Of a stretch of DNA of 64,000 bases, positions 24,269 to 34,022 are shown piece by piece (position 1 is the stretch's first letter; each line of letters begins with the position of its first letter). Location: contig VXSP01000032.1 in the NCBI GenBank assembly GCA_009837885.1, forward strand, positions 21,009 through 85,008, in the 5' to 3' direction. This DNA comes from Holophagales bacterium. GTDB taxonomy: Bacteria; Acidobacteriota; Thermoanaerobaculia; Multivoradales; Multivoraceae. Position numbers and translations under genes: made by a program. The notes under the pieces were generated by a model. It was not told the DNA's origin. It did no database searches and saw only the letters and a list, made by a program, of their open reading frames with translations.

Positions 24269-24790
24269 ATGCGACGTTCTTCCCCTGTGACTGCGTTTTC
24301 CACCTTGGTCCTGATCGTCGCCGCGACGGCCGCCCTTGCCGAACAGAAGGACCACGGCCTGCGCGGCGCGAAGCACCCGGAACCGGGCGTCCTCTTCGGC
24401 GGCCAGCCGACCGAGGACCAGCTCAAGGCGATGGCCGCCGACGGCCTGTCCTTCGTTCTGGACCTGCGCGCCGAAGGCGAGAACCGGGGCTTCGACGAGC
24501 CGGCCGCGCTGCAGAGCCTCGACGTTCCCTACCTGAACCTGCCGGTAGACGCGGAACGGCTGGCGCTGCCCGAGACCTTCGAGCGCTTCATCGAAGCGAT
24601 GGACAAGGTGGACGGCCCGGTGCTCGTCCACTGCGCCTCGGGCAACCGGGTCGGCGCCCTGTACTACGCCTACCTGGTCGCCGGGAAGGGCGTGGACCGG
24701 GAAGAGGCCCGCACCCGCGCGAAGGAGAACGGACTGCGAAGCGCCGCGCTCGAGAAGGCGGTCGACCGCTATCTTGATTCAAGGCCCTGA
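24269..24790 (+). CDS. Exported tyrosine-phosphatase-like (DSP/cyclin-phosphatase fold) protein
   Basis: A 173-residue protein with a Sec signal peptide (MRRSSPVTAFSTLVLIVAAT, cleavage likely after ALA). The mature part carries the Cys-dependent phosphatase loop HCASGNRVGALYYAYL (C-x5-R) and the early FGGQPTEDQLKAMAADG element of the beta-lactamase-hydrolase-like / DSP-PTPase group. Exported members are of unclear substrate. Start ATG 24269 is favoured by GGAGG at 24257. The open frame continues upstream to an ATG at 24215, but those 18 codons lie in a palindromic repeat and would mask the signal peptide. Confidence 0.82.
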   Translation: MRRSSPVTAFSTLVLIVAATAALAEQKDHGLRGAKHPEPGVLFGGQPTEDQLKAMAADGLSFVLDLRAEGENRGFDEPAALQSLDVPYLNLPVDAERLALPETFERFIEAMDKVDGPVLVHCASGNRVGALYYAYLVAGKGVDREEARTRAKENGLRSAALEKAVDRYLDSRP

Positions 24791-24828
24791 GAATCTCCGG
24801 TTCCTGACGGGCCGATATCGCCTCCGTC

Positions 24829-25458
24829 ATGTTCTGGAACCGGTTGCGGCGCGCCGAGGAAGACGAGATGGCTGAGACCCCGGCGGCTCTTTCGGGGTTC
24901 GGCGCCAGGTTGCGGAGGAACCTGCCGTTCTTCGCGATCGAACTCCTGGTCGTTTTCGTCGGCGTCTACCTGGCCTTCCTCCTCGGCAACCGGCAGGAGG
25001 CCGAGCGCGAACAGGAGGTCGCGCTGAAGTACCGCGAAGCTCTGACCTGCGACTTCGAGATGCTCGTGGCGTCCCTGCACGGCGAACTGGAGAAGCTGCG
25101 GCAGCACGTCGCCGTCGTCCAGCAGATCGAGGAGGGGCTTCAGCCGAACATTCCGCTGAACGAGTTCTACTACCTGCACGACAATCAGGTGCTCCCGCAC
25201 CTGGAGGCGTATCCGCGGCTTGTCCGGGGGGCCGCGCGCGTGAACGCCGGGCTGCAGAACGTCCTGCGCGGGGACGCCCTTGTGAGCCTGCACCTCGAGA
25301 CGATGGGGATCGATTTGAGTGACCTCGTGGGCTTCGATGCCGACGACCCTGACACCCCCGATGCAGTGAAGGATGCCGTGGCGCGCGCGGTCGAACTCGC
25401 CCAATTCGACGTGGAGAACCCGTGCTCCCGTAGCTTTGCCAGCTTGCGGGAGCCCTAA
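24829..25458 (+). CDS. Single-pass membrane protein of unknown function
   Basis: A 209-residue protein. A cytoplasmic N-terminus precedes one clear transmembrane segment at about residues 34-50 ([17 protein letters not shown]), followed by a charged, probably coiled region ([39 protein letters not shown]) and a helical C-terminus. The pattern of one transmembrane helix followed by NRQEAE recalls DUF6090-type proteins, but I cannot confirm it. ATG 24868 is an alternative start that keeps the membrane segment. It lies between a phosphatase-like gene and transketolase with no obvious functional link. Confidence 0.7.
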   Translation: MFWNRLRRAEEDEMAETPAALSGFGARLRRNLPFFAIELLVVFVGVYLAFLLGNRQEAEREQEVALKYREALTCDFEMLVASLHGELEKLRQHVAVVQQIEEGLQPNIPLNEFYYLHDNQVLPHLEAYPRLVRGAARVNAGLQNVLRGDALVSLHLETMGIDLSDLVGFDADDPDTPDAVKDAVARAVELAQFDVENPCSRSFASLREP

Positions 25459-25546
25459 GCCGCGACGTGTATGCTTGGCGCCGCTTGACCGGCCCCTCGC
25501 CACGCCTTCGTCCGCCGCGCCCACGACCCACAGGAACCACGCGTCG

Positions 25547-27589
25547 ATGAGTCAGGTCGAGGCCGCCGGAACGCCCGAGACCGGTGGGCCTCCCCAGCGT
25601 CAGCCGCTGGACGTCGCGACGGACACGCTGCGCTTCCTCGCCGTCGACATGGTCGAGCGGGCGAACAGCGGCCATCCCGGCGCGCCGATGGGCCAGGCGG
25701 CGATGGCGGCGCTGCTGTGGACGAAGTACCTGCGCTTCGCGCCCAGGGATCCCCAGTGGCCGAACCGGGACCGCTTTGTCCTTTCCTGCGGCCACGCGTC
25801 GGCGCTGATCTACGGCCTGCTGCACCTGGCCGGCTACGACCTGAGTCTCGACGAGATCCGGAACTTCCGCCAGTACGGCTCCTTGACTCCGGGACACCCG
25901 GAGCACGGCCTGACGCCCGGCGTCGAGGTGACGACCGGCCCGCTCGGCCAGGGCATCTCGGCCGCCGTCGGCATGGCGATCGCCGAGCAGCTCCTGGCGG
26001 TGCGTTTCAACCGTCCGGGCCACGTTCTGTTCAACCACCGGACCTGGGTCCTGGCCAGCGACGGCGACCTGATGGAGGGCGTCGCCTCCGAGGCCTGCTC
26101 GATGGCCGGTCACCTGGGCCTCGGCAAGCTGAATGTGCTCTACGACGCGAACCGGATCACGATCGACGGCCCGACCGACCTCAGCTTCAGCGAGGACGTG
26201 CTCGGCCGCTACAAGGCGTACGGCTGGCACACGCTGTCGGTCGAGGACGGCAACGACATCGATGCTCTCGATGCGGCGTTCGATGCGGCGCTGGCGGAGA
26301 CCGACCGCCCTAGCCTGATCCAGGTTCGTACCCACATTGGCTACGGCAGCCCGAACAAGCAGGACAGCGCCGCCTCCCACGGAGCGCCGCTGGGCGCGGA
26401 CGAAGTTGTGGCGACCAAGGAAGCCCTTGGCTGGCCGCTCGAGCCCGAGTTCCTGGTTCCCGAGGCGGCCCGCGCGGCCTTTGCGCCGGCGGCCGACTTC
26501 GGGTCCGAGGCTGCCGCCGAGTGGCAGGGACTGCTCGGGTCCTACCGCGACGAGTACCCGGAGGCGGCGGCCGAGCTGGACCGCCGTCTGGCCGTCGGCC
26601 TGCCGGACGGCTGGCGCGATGCCCTCCCGCGTTTCGATCCCGACGCCGGCCCGATCGCCACGCGTTCCGCCTCCGGGGTCACGCTCAACGCGCTCAAGGA
26701 CCTTGTGCCCGAGCTCGCTGGCGGCTCGGCCGACCTGACCGGCTCGAACAACACGCTGCTCGAAGGCGAGGGCGACTACGTCGCCGGTTCGCCGACGCGC
26801 CACTTCCGCTTCGGCGTGCGCGAGCACGCGATGGCCGCGGCGATGAACGGCCTGGCGCTCTCCGGGCTGTTCCGGCCCTACGGCGGCACCTTCCTCTGCT
26901 TCCTGGACTACCTCAAGCCGAGCCTGCGGCTGGCCGCGCTGATGGAGCTCCGCGCGATCTACGTCTTCACCCACGACTCCGTGTTCCTGGGCGAGGACGG
27001 TCCGACCCACCAGCCGATCGAGCACCTGGCCCACCTGCGCGCGGTGCCGGGCCTCGTCGTCGTCCGCCCGGCCGACGCGAACGAGACCGCCGCCGCCTGG
27101 GCGCTGGCCCTCGAGACGCCGGGCCCCTGCGCCCTGGTCCTCACGCGCCAGAAGCTCCCCGTGCTCGAAGCGACCGCCGACGGCGCGTTGGAGGGAGTAA
27201 GCCGCGGCGCCTATGTCGTCAGCGACTGCGCCGGCGAACCCGACCTGATCCTGATCGCCACCGGCTCCGAGGTGGCGCCAACGCTGGAGGCCGCGGCCGA
27301 ACTCACCGCCGAAGGCCACGCCGCCCGCGTCGTCAGCATGCCGTCCTGGGAGGCCTTCGCCGCGCAGCCGCAGGAGGTCCGCGACCAGGTACTGCCACCC
27401 GGCGTCCGCCGCCGGCTCGCCGTCGAAGCCGCCGCGACCCTGGGCTGGGAGCGCTGGACCGGCGCCGACGGCGATGTCCTCGGCCTCGACCGCTTCGGCG
27501 CCTCGGCGCCCTACGGTGACCTGGTGGAGAACCTCGGCATCAACGCCGCCGCGATCGCTGACCGCGCCCGGCGGCTTTTGGACGGCTAG
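25547..27589 (+). CDS. tkt: Transketolase
   Basis: A 680-residue TPP-dependent transketolase that moves two-carbon units in the pentose phosphate pathway. Seen: the N-terminal [51 protein letters not shown], the TPP/Mg motif [14 protein letters not shown] through [18 protein letters not shown], the pyrimidine-domain catalytic glutamate in [16 protein letters not shown], and [22 protein letters not shown] 25547 gives the expected N-terminus. Monocistronic in appearance; the convergent DUF4143 ATPase ends 63 bases away. Confidence 0.96.
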   Translation: MSQVEAAGTPETGGPPQRQPLDVATDTLRFLAVDMVERANSGHPGAPMGQAAMAALLWTKYLRFAPRDPQWPNRDRFVLSCGHASALIYGLLHLAGYDLSLDEIRNFRQYGSLTPGHPEHGLTPGVEVTTGPLGQGISAAVGMAIAEQLLAVRFNRPGHVLFNHRTWVLASDGDLMEGVASEACSMAGHLGLGKLNVLYDANRITIDGPTDLSFSEDVLGRYKAYGWHTLSVEDGNDIDALDAAFDAALAETDRPSLIQVRTHIGYGSPNKQDSAASHGAPLGADEVVATKEALGWPLEPEFLVPEAARAAFAPAADFGSEAAAEWQGLLGSYRDEYPEAAAELDRRLAVGLPDGWRDALPRFDPDAGPIATRSASGVTLNALKDLVPELAGGSADLTGSNNTLLEGEGDYVAGSPTRHFRFGVREHAMAAAMNGLALSGLFRPYGGTFLCFLDYLKPSLRLAALMELRAIYVFTHDSVFLGEDGPTHQPIEHLAHLRAVPGLVVVRPADANETAAAWALALETPGPCALVLTRQKLPVLEATADGALEGVSRGAYVVSDCAGEPDLILIATGSEVAPTLEAAAELTAEGHAARVVSMPSWEAFAAQPQEVRDQVLPPGVRRRLAVEAAATLGWERWTGADGDVLGLDRFGASAPYGDLVENLGINAAAIADRARRLLDG

Positions 27590-27652
27590 CAAGGTCGCCG
27601 TCCTCCGGCCGGCGGCTGGTTCTCCGGGGCTGCGCCGCTTCGCGGCTCCTTC

Positions 27653-28810
27653 CTACGCGGGCAACGCCCCCGCGAACTCCTCGAACGGCAACACTTCCAC
27701 GTCCTCGATCCGCTGCGGCCGGTCTCCCAGATAGACGACGATCCGACGCTTCAGGCGGTCGGTCCTCTGGGCCAGGGAGCGGAAGCCGCGAAGCGCGGAG
27801 CGGTCGGCGCGGCGACTCGCCTTGACTTCGATCCCCCAGACTTCGCGGCCTACTTCCAGCACGAAGTCGACCTCGGCGCCGTGGCGGGTTCGGTAGTGGT
27901 GGAGAGCCGCCTCCGGCCATAGCGTGCCGAGCCGGCGTTGCAGCTCGTAGGCCACGAGGTGCTCGAGCAGCAGGCCTCGCTCGTCGTCGAGCGGACGATC
28001 CAGCGGCCGGCGGAGCAGGGCGTTCCGTACGCCGAGGTCGAACAGGAAGAGCTTGCCGTGGCGGACCAGCGACGATCGGTCTGAGCCGCTCCAGGCGGGG
28101 ACGCGGAAGGCGACCAAGGTGTCGTCGAGGACATCGACGTAGCGGCGGGCGGTCTCATATGGAATGCCGGCGTCCTTGCACAGGGAGTTCATGTTGAGAA
28201 TGCGGCCCGATGCGGCCGCGGCCAGATCGAGCAGGCGGGCAAAGCCACCGACGTCACGGACCAGGACCTCGGCCTGGATCTCGGCGCGCAGGTACGTGTC
28301 GACGTAGCTCCTCAGGTCGAGCGCGCGTGTCGCCTTGTCGGCCTCTGCGTAGATTCCGGGCAAGCTGCCGTGGGCGAGGACTCGCTCCAGATTGAAGTCG
28401 GAGCCCAGTTCGGAGACGAGCAGCGGGTGCAGGTGGTGGACGTGGACGCGCCCCGGTAGTAGGTTGGCCTGTCCGCGGCGTAGCTTGCGGGCGCTCGATC
28501 CGGACAGGAGGAACCGGAAGCGTGGCGGCCTCTGGTCGAGCAGCACCTGGACGGCATCGAGTAGAGCCGGGACTCGCTGTACCTCGTCGAGGAACACCGT
28601 TGTCGTCTCCTCAGGCGCAGAGGCGAGTTCCCGAGAGAGGCGCTCGGGCCGGGCTACATAGTCGCGAAAAGCTCCCGGGTCGGCCAGGTTAACGACCAGG
28701 TCCGGGTCAAGCGTCGCGAGCAGAGTCGACTTGCCGACCTGGCGCGGACCGAGAACGAGGGCGCTACGTCGCGATGACCGGAGGATCGGAGCCAGCAGTC
28801 GGTCGTACAC
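27653..28810 (-). CDS. AAA ATPase with DUF4143 domain
   Basis: A 385-residue protein. N-terminal P-loop ATPase: Walker A LGPRQVGKSTLL near residue 20, Walker B TTVFLDEVQRVP, and the sensor-like LLSGSSARKLRRG. The C-terminal DUF4143 half includes a PD-(D/E)xK-like nuclease fold signature, TRHGAEVDFVLEVGREVWGIEVKAS. These ATPases are widespread, patchily distributed and of unknown function; toxin, defence or mobile roles have been suggested. The start is GTG 28810, with TAGTTT six bases upstream and no ribosome-binding site. It stands alone between housekeeping genes and is probably an accessory acquisition, although its base composition is not obviously different. Confidence 0.88.
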   Translation of the reverse strand: MYDRLLAPILRSSRRSALVLGPRQVGKSTLLATLDPDLVVNLADPGAFRDYVARPERLSRELASAPEETTTVFLDEVQRVPALLDAVQVLLDQRPPRFRFLLSGSSARKLRRGQANLLPGRVHVHHLHPLLVSELGSDFNLERVLAHGSLPGIYAEADKATRALDLRSYVDTYLRAEIQAEVLVRDVGGFARLLDLAAAASGRILNMNSLCKDAGIPYETARRYVDVLDDTLVAFRVPAWSGSDRSSLVRHGKLFLFDLGVRNALLRRPLDRPLDDERGLLLEHLVAYELQRRLGTLWPEAALHHYRTRHGAEVDFVLEVGREVWGIEVKASRRADRSALRGFRSLAQRTDRLKRRIVVYLGDRPQRIEDVEVLPFEEFAGALPA

Positions 28811-28878
28811 GCGGGTAAACTAGCCGCATTTTTCCCCGGCCGCAACAACTTTCTGCCGGGACCGACGATCCCGCCAGT

Positions 28879-30918
28879 CTACTCCGGCAGGCTGAACGCG
28901 ATGTACTCGCCCCCGGAAGGCCCGCCTGTCCGGCCTCCGCCGGCGGCGATCACGACGTACTGCCTGCCGTCCACGCTGTAGACGGCCGGCGTCGCGTAGC
29001 CCGCGGCCGAGAGCTTCGTCTCCCAGAGGATCTCGCCGTTCCGGGTGTCGTAGGCGCGGAACATCTCGTCCGGCGTCGCGCCGATGAAGATGAGGCCCGA
29101 CGCCGTGACCACCGGGCCGCCGTAGTTCACCGCGCCGAAGCCGAGGCCGGGGTGCGAGGGATAGTCGCCGAAGGGAATCTTCCAGGCGATCTCGCCCGTC
29201 GCGAGGTCGATCGAGTTGAGCGTGCCCCAGGGCGGCGCGTTGCCGGGCAGGTTCTCGTGATCGCGGAGGTAGACGTAGCCGCCGAGCGCGTAGGCGACCT
29301 CGCCTCTGGGCTCGTCCTCTTCCGGCTCCGGCGACAGGATGTAGGCCTCGATGGCGCCCAGTTCGATCCGGTTGAGGTGGGCGAAACCCTCCATCCGGCC
29401 GCTGCCTTCGCGGATGATCCGGCGCATCTCGTCGCGCGACAGGCGGTCGCCGACGCCGAGCAGGGGGCCGCCCATGTCGGTGCCTTCGAGCTTCTGTCCA
29501 TGGCAACGGCCGCAGTGGAGCGCATAGGTGCCGTAGCGGCTGAAGCCGACCGGCACCTCGGTGAGCTCCAGAATGCCGGCGACATCGTTCGCGTTGACGA
29601 TCAGGTGGCCCGTGTTCGGATCGAACGCCGAGCCGCCCCATTCGCCGCCGCCGTCGTACCACGGCGTGAAAAGCACGGTGCCGACCTTCGGCGGCGCCCA
29701 GGGCCGCAGGTCCCAGTCCTTGATCCGCTCCTCGACGAACGCGCGCGCTTCCGGCGTCCGGTTGGTGATCTCGAAGTTCTGCCGGCTGATGACCACCTCC
29801 GACATCGGCTGCGTCGGCGACGTCACCTCGCCCGGCAGGGTGCTCGGTATCGGCGTCTCGATCTCGTGGATCGGGTGAATCGACTCGCCCGTCTCGCGGT
29901 CGAACACGTAGAGCTGCCCCGTCTTCGTCGTGATGGCGACCGCGTCGATCGTGCGGCCGTCGCGCTCGAGCTGGACCAGGGTCGGCGGGGACGGATTGTC
30001 CTTGTCCCACAGGTCGTGGCGGACGACCTGGAAATGCCACAGCAACTCGCCGGTGCGCGCGTCGACCGCCACCAGGGAGTCGGAGAACAGGTTGTCGCCG
30101 GGACGGCTCGCGCCGTAGAAGTCGGGAGTCGCCGAGCCGGTCGGCGCGAACACGATGCCGCGCTCTTCGTCCAGCGCCATGCCGGTCCAGACGTTGGCCC
30201 CGCCGGCGCGCTCGAGCGAGCCCTCGGCCCAGGTCTCGGCGCCCGTGTCGCCGGGCTTCGGAATCGTGTCGAACTGCCAGACCAGGCTGCCGTCAACCGC
30301 GCTGAACGCCCGGATCGAGCCCGGGAACGCGTTCGCGTCCTCGTTCGTCGAGAAGCCGAGGATCAGCTTGTCCTCGAAGACGACGCCCGGCACCGTTACG
30401 AAGAGGACGCCGGCCCGGTCGACGTCCGGCGTCAGGTCGAGCAGGCCGCCGTCGCCGAAGGTCTCGACCAGACCGCCGTCGGCGGCGTCGAGCGCGATCA
30501 GGTCCTTGCCGTGGGTGTAGAAGAGACGCCGGTCGGCGCCGCCTTCCCACCACATGAGGCCACGCTGGGCGTTGCCGGAAAGCTCGAGGTTCGTGCGCCA
30601 GATCTCCTCGCCGGTCGCCGCGTCGAGCGCGAACGCGTCGAGATGGGGCGAGAGCGCGTAGAGCACCCCGTCGACGACCAGGGGGCTCGTGTACATCGTG
30701 GCGCCGGGGCCGCGCGGCTCGCCCGCGTCGTAGACCCAGGCGACCTCGAGCTGGCTCACGTTCTCCCGGTCGATCCCGGTCAGCGGGCTGTAGTGCTGGC
30801 GGCCCGGGTCGCCCAGGTAGACGGGCCAGTCCTCGTCGGTCGGGCCGCAGGCCGCAACGAACAGCAGCGTCGCGGCCAGCGGTGCGGCGTAGGACAAGGC
30901 CCTTCGATCGGATCGCAT
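28879..30918 (-). CDS. PQQ-dependent dehydrogenase with inserted cytochrome c domain (lipoprotein)
   Basis: A 679-residue quinoprotein with an eight-bladed propeller. The start at ATG 30918 gives a lipoprotein signal (MRSDRRALSYAAPLAATLLF, lipobox VAAC). Propeller repeats with tryptophan-docking motifs are visible: VYALD-type strands such as YALSPHLDAFALDAATGEEIW, YVFDRETGESIHPI and IDLATGEIAW. Near residue 465 there is a c-type heme site, ALHCGRCHGQKLEG, followed by helical cytochrome sequence, then the propeller resumes. This matches soluble or lipid-anchored glucose/alcohol-type quinoproteins in which electrons pass from PQQ to heme c. The substrate is unknown. The frame extends upstream to 30972 without family similarity. 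Confidence 0.88.
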   Translation of the reverse strand: MRSDRRALSYAAPLAATLLFVAACGPTDEDWPVYLGDPGRQHYSPLTGIDRENVSQLEVAWVYDAGEPRGPGATMYTSPLVVDGVLYALSPHLDAFALDAATGEEIWRTNLELSGNAQRGLMWWEGGADRRLFYTHGKDLIALDAADGGLVETFGDGGLLDLTPDVDRAGVLFVTVPGVVFEDKLILGFSTNEDANAFPGSIRAFSAVDGSLVWQFDTIPKPGDTGAETWAEGSLERAGGANVWTGMALDEERGIVFAPTGSATPDFYGASRPGDNLFSDSLVAVDARTGELLWHFQVVRHDLWDKDNPSPPTLVQLERDGRTIDAVAITTKTGQLYVFDRETGESIHPIHEIETPIPSTLPGEVTSPTQPMSEVVISRQNFEITNRTPEARAFVEERIKDWDLRPWAPPKVGTVLFTPWYDGGGEWGGSAFDPNTGHLIVNANDVAGILELTEVPVGFSRYGTYALHCGRCHGQKLEGTDMGGPLLGVGDRLSRDEMRRIIREGSGRMEGFAHLNRIELGAIEAYILSPEPEEDEPRGEVAYALGGYVYLRDHENLPGNAPPWGTLNSIDLATGEIAWKIPFGDYPSHPGLGFGAVNYGGPVVTASGLIFIGATPDEMFRAYDTRNGEILWETKLSAAGYATPAVYSVDGRQYVVIAAGGGRTGGPSGGEYIAFSLPE

Positions 30919-31005
30919 GGCGCGCAATCGTACTGCGGCTGCGCAGAATAGAAATCCGTTTCTGTTTTGCAAGGGCGAGCCGTTTCCACGTGGTGGAACG
31001 TCCTT

Positions 31006-32385
31006 CTACGGCTCCGCGCCGGCCCGTTGCCCGCGCTGCACCTGACCCCAGCGTTCGAGTCGGAGGTGGGTGGCTGCGCCCGTCTCCGAATCGACCTCGA
31101 AGACCGCCATCTGGTCCTGGTCCCGGGTGCCGACGAAGCGGTGCTCACCGATCGGCACGGTTTCCCTGCCGAAGATCTGGAGCTTGCCGTCCTCGATCTG
31201 AACGGGGAGGGGGTTGCGGCCGAAGTCGTAGACGCCGGCGTAGCGCTGGAGTTCGTCCTCTTCGAGCGCGACCGGAGCGTAGTCCGGTTCCGGCACGCCC
31301 AGCACCGCTCGCGCGATCCGGGCCTGCAGGGGGCCGGGCTCGGCGGAGCGGCTGTTCGCGAGCACGGCGACGATCAGATCGTCGTCGGGGTACCAGGCGA
31401 GCTGGCTCAGGAAGCCGTTGATGCCGCCGGCGTGTTCGATCAGTCGGTGGCCGGCCATCTCACCGACGAACAGGCCGAGGCCGTAGCCGATCTCCTCGCC
31501 GCGGGGCAACCGTCGCCGGGTCGTCATCGCCTCGAGCCCGTCCGGCCCGACCACGTCGCCGGCGCCGAGCGCCACCATCCAGCGCACCAGGTCGAGGACG
31601 CTGGAGCCGAGCGCCCCGGCCGCGAACGGCAGGTGCATGGACAGCGGCTCATCGTTCAGCAGGACGCCGTCCTCGACCCGGTAGCCCTCGGCGCGGTTGG
31701 GCACGATCGGGTCGTTGTAGAGGTAGTGCGACTCCCGCATCCCGAGCGGCCGGAAGAACGTCTCCTCGAGGTACTCCGCGTACGACTTGCCGCTTGCCTT
31801 CTCGACCAGCAGGCCCGCCAGGTAGTAGCCGGAGTTGTTGTACTGGTAGCGGTCGCCCGGCTCGAACTCGTACGGCTCGGCGGAGAACAACTCGATCATC
31901 TGCTCGTGGGAGAGATCGAGCCGCCCCTGCTCCCAGAACGCCGGCATCTCGGTGTAGCCCTTGATGCCACTCGTGTGATCGAGCAACTGGCCTACCGTGA
32001 TGTGGAACTCGCCGACCGGGTAGTCGGGGAAGTGCTTCGTCATCGGGTCGTCGAGGGCGACCTTCCCCTGCTCGACCAGCTTCATCACCGCCGCCGCGGT
32101 GAACTGCTTGGTGACGGAACCGATGCGGTAGACGGTGTGCTCGGTCGCAGGCACGCGATTCTCGACATCGGCGAGGCCGTAGCCGCGGGCCAGGATCAGC
32201 TCGCCGCGGTGCTGGACCGCCACGGAGATGCCGGGCGTCTGCGTGGCCTCCATCGAGTCGGAGACGAGGCCGTCGATTCGTTCGAGCAGGGCGCCGCGGT
32301 CGCCGCCGCCGGCCGCCGCCGGCGCCGCCAACGTCGCGGCGAGCGCGCCAACGAAGATCAGTGCGGTGGTCGAAGTGACTCGCAT
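31006..32385 (-). CDS. Exported serine hydrolase, class C beta-lactamase family
   Basis: A 459-residue protein with a Sec signal peptide (residues 1-25, ending APAAAG). The beta-lactamase/DD-peptidase fold motifs are present: S90-V-T-K93, Y182-N-N184 and the HAGG motif (IEHAGGINGF), with the family motif LLDHTSGIKGY between them. A C-terminal beta-rich domain of about 100 residues (ELQRYAGVYDFG) is typical of the group with an extra lipocalin-like module. Members include esterases, D-aminopeptidases and penicillin-binding proteins, so antibiotic resistance should not be inferred. Not obviously in an operon. Confidence 0.88.
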   Translation of the reverse strand: MRVTSTTALIFVGALAATLAAPAAAGGGDRGALLERIDGLVSDSMEATQTPGISVAVQHRGELILARGYGLADVENRVPATEHTVYRIGSVTKQFTAAAVMKLVEQGKVALDDPMTKHFPDYPVGEFHITVGQLLDHTSGIKGYTEMPAFWEQGRLDLSHEQMIELFSAEPYEFEPGDRYQYNNSGYYLAGLLVEKASGKSYAEYLEETFFRPLGMRESHYLYNDPIVPNRAEGYRVEDGVLLNDEPLSMHLPFAAGALGSSVLDLVRWMVALGAGDVVGPDGLEAMTTRRRLPRGEEIGYGLGLFVGEMAGHRLIEHAGGINGFLSQLAWYPDDDLIVAVLANSRSAEPGPLQARIARAVLGVPEPDYAPVALEEDELQRYAGVYDFGRNPLPVQIEDGKLQIFGRETVPIGEHRFVGTRDQDQMAVFEVDSETGAATHLRLERWGQVQRGQRAGAEP

Positions 32386-32415
32386 GCTGCGATTCCTCTG
32401 GCGCAGGGGTCGCCG

Positions 32416-32491
32416 TGGTGGGCCGTGAGGGGATCGAACCCCCGACCCTTGGATTAAAAGTCCACTGCTCTACCAACTGAGCTAACGGCCC
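32416..32491 (-). tRNA. tRNA-Lys (UUU)
   Basis: Acceptor GGGCCGT / ACGGCCC with discriminator A and encoded CCA (complement of 32416-32418), D-arm GCTCAGTTGGTAGAGC, anticodon loop CTTTTAA with anticodon TTT, T-arm GGGGGTTCGATCCCCTC. TATACT (complement of 32497-32502) is too close to the 5' end to be a simple promoter, so read-through from purA upstream is possible. Confidence 0.96.
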
Positions 32492-32523
32492 GGCGCAGTA
32501 TACGCCCGGGGGGACGTGCCGGC

Positions 32524-32566
32524 CTGTCGGTGCGCCGGCCCTCCGGCCGGCATCCGCCGTAGGCGG
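32524..32566. repeat. GC-rich modular palindromic repeat
   Basis: CTGTCGGTGCGCC head, then a hairpin GCCGGCC(ctcc)GGCCGGC at 32534-32551, then CCGCC(gta)GGCGG at about 32554-32566. Lies between the purA stop and tRNA-Lys. Confidence 0.7.
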
Positions 32567-32573
32567 AATCCGG

Positions 32574-33920
32574 CTAGCCGCCGACCGCCGCCTGCACTGC
32601 CCCGAAACGCTCCCCCAGCCACCCCTGGAGCGTTCCACCGCCGCTGACGACGGTTTCCTCGCGCCTCGGGCCGGAGGAGATGAGATCCGCGGTCGCCTCG
32701 AGTTCCTGCTCCAGGAAGTCGATGTAGTCGAACGCGGCCTGTGGCAGGTCGCGCCGGTCGAGCACGCCCCGCGTGTCCTGCTTCCAGCCGGGGAACGTGC
32801 GGTAGACCGGCTCGGCGGCTTCCAGCCGCTCGGTCACCGCCGGCAGGTCGCGCACGACTTCGCCGCCGATGCGGTAGGCGACGCAGACCTGGAGTTCGTC
32901 CAGTTCGTCGAGCACGTCGATCTTCGTCAGCGCCAGGCAGCGCGCGCCGTTGACCCGGCTTGCGTGGCGCAGGACGACCAGGTCGAGCCAGCCGCAGCGC
33001 CGGGGCCGGCCGGTCGTCGTGCCGAACTCGTGTCCGCGGTCCCGCAGGTGGCTTCCCACGTCGTCGAACAGCTCGGTGGGCATCGGCCCTTCGCCGACCC
33101 GCGTCGTGTACGCCTTGACCACCCCGATCGCGCCGTCGATCGCCGTCGGCGGCACGCCGCTGCCGGTCGCGGCGCCGCCGGTGGTCGAGTTCGAACTCGT
33201 CACGTAGGGGTAGGTCCCGTGGTCGACGTCGAGCAGGGCGCCCTGCGCGCCCTCGAAGAGGACAGTGCCGCCGGTCCGCATCAGATCGTCCAGCTCGACC
33301 GACAGGTCGCAGAGGTAGGGGGACAGGCGTTCCGCCCAGCGGGTGAAGTCTTCGGCGGCGGCTTCGGGGTCCAGTTCGGCGCCTTCGGCGGCGCCGCGCT
33401 CGAAGTCCGCGACTCGTACGATCTGCCGGTTCATCATCGCCTCGCCGCCGGCGACGAGTTCCGCCAGGCGGATGCCGGTGCGGCCGATCTTGCTCTCGTA
33501 GGCTGGGCCGATGCCCTTGGCCGTCGTGCCGATTCGGTTCGCTCCCCGAGCCTCCTCGCGGACGATGTCGAGCGCCACGTGCACCGGCGTCAGGGCGTGC
33601 GCCCGGTCGGAAAGCCGCAGCCGGCCGGCCGTTTCGATGCCTCGTCGCTCCAGTTGGGCGACCTCGGCGAGAAAGGCGTCCGGGTTGATCACCATACCGT
33701 TGCCCAGGTAGCAGGCCACTCCCTCGTGCAGGATGCCGGAGGGAATCAGGTGCAACGCGAAGTGCTCGTCGCCCTCGCCGCTGCCGAACTTCACCGTGTG
33801 GCCGGCGTTGTTTCCGCCCTGGAAGCGGACCACGGCGTCGAAGGCGGGGCACAGGAGATCGATGATCTTCCCCTTGCCCTCGTCGCCCCACTGCATGCCG
33901 ACGACGGCTACGTTCGCCAT
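32574..33920 (-). CDS. purA: Adenylosuccinate synthase
   Basis: A 448-residue GTP-dependent ligase joining IMP and aspartate to adenylosuccinate in AMP synthesis. The N-terminal GTP/IMP loop is VVGMQWGDEGKGKIIDLL, then FQGGNNAGHTV, GTTAKGIGPAYESKIGRTGIR, VLFEGAQGALLDVDHGTYPYVTSSN, GRPRRCGWLDLV and KIDVLDELDE. Two segments are slightly longer than in E. coli PurA. Divergent from the phosphodiesterase gene at 34023; tRNA-Lys lies downstream on the same strand. Together with purH at 49.8 kb this gives two purine genes in the window, unlinked. Confidence 0.96.
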   Translation of the reverse strand: MANVAVVGMQWGDEGKGKIIDLLCPAFDAVVRFQGGNNAGHTVKFGSGEGDEHFALHLIPSGILHEGVACYLGNGMVINPDAFLAEVAQLERRGIETAGRLRLSDRAHALTPVHVALDIVREEARGANRIGTTAKGIGPAYESKIGRTGIRLAELVAGGEAMMNRQIVRVADFERGAAEGAELDPEAAAEDFTRWAERLSPYLCDLSVELDDLMRTGGTVLFEGAQGALLDVDHGTYPYVTSSNSTTGGAATGSGVPPTAIDGAIGVVKAYTTRVGEGPMPTELFDDVGSHLRDRGHEFGTTTGRPRRCGWLDLVVLRHASRVNGARCLALTKIDVLDELDELQVCVAYRIGGEVVRDLPAVTERLEAAEPVYRTFPGWKQDTRGVLDRRDLPQAAFDYIDFLEQELEATADLISSGPRREETVVSGGGTLQGWLGERFGAVQAAVGG

Positions 33921-34022
33921 GTCCAGTTCCTTCAGGCAACTCGCGGTTCGGCCCGCATCGCGCCGACACGGGGAGCGCGACCCTAGCAGCGACGGGCCAT
34001 CGCTGCCGTATCATCCCGGCCC

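Noticed and set aside
27653..28810. DUF4143 ATPase as evidence of a defence island or prophage
   Set aside because: No integrase, transposase, toxin-antitoxin or phage gene is near; it is flanked by transketolase and a quinoprotein.
31006..32385. Antibiotic-resistance beta-lactamase
   Set aside because: The SxxK, YxN and HxG motifs are shared by many esterases and peptidases; the extra C-terminal domain points to the general serine hydrolase group.
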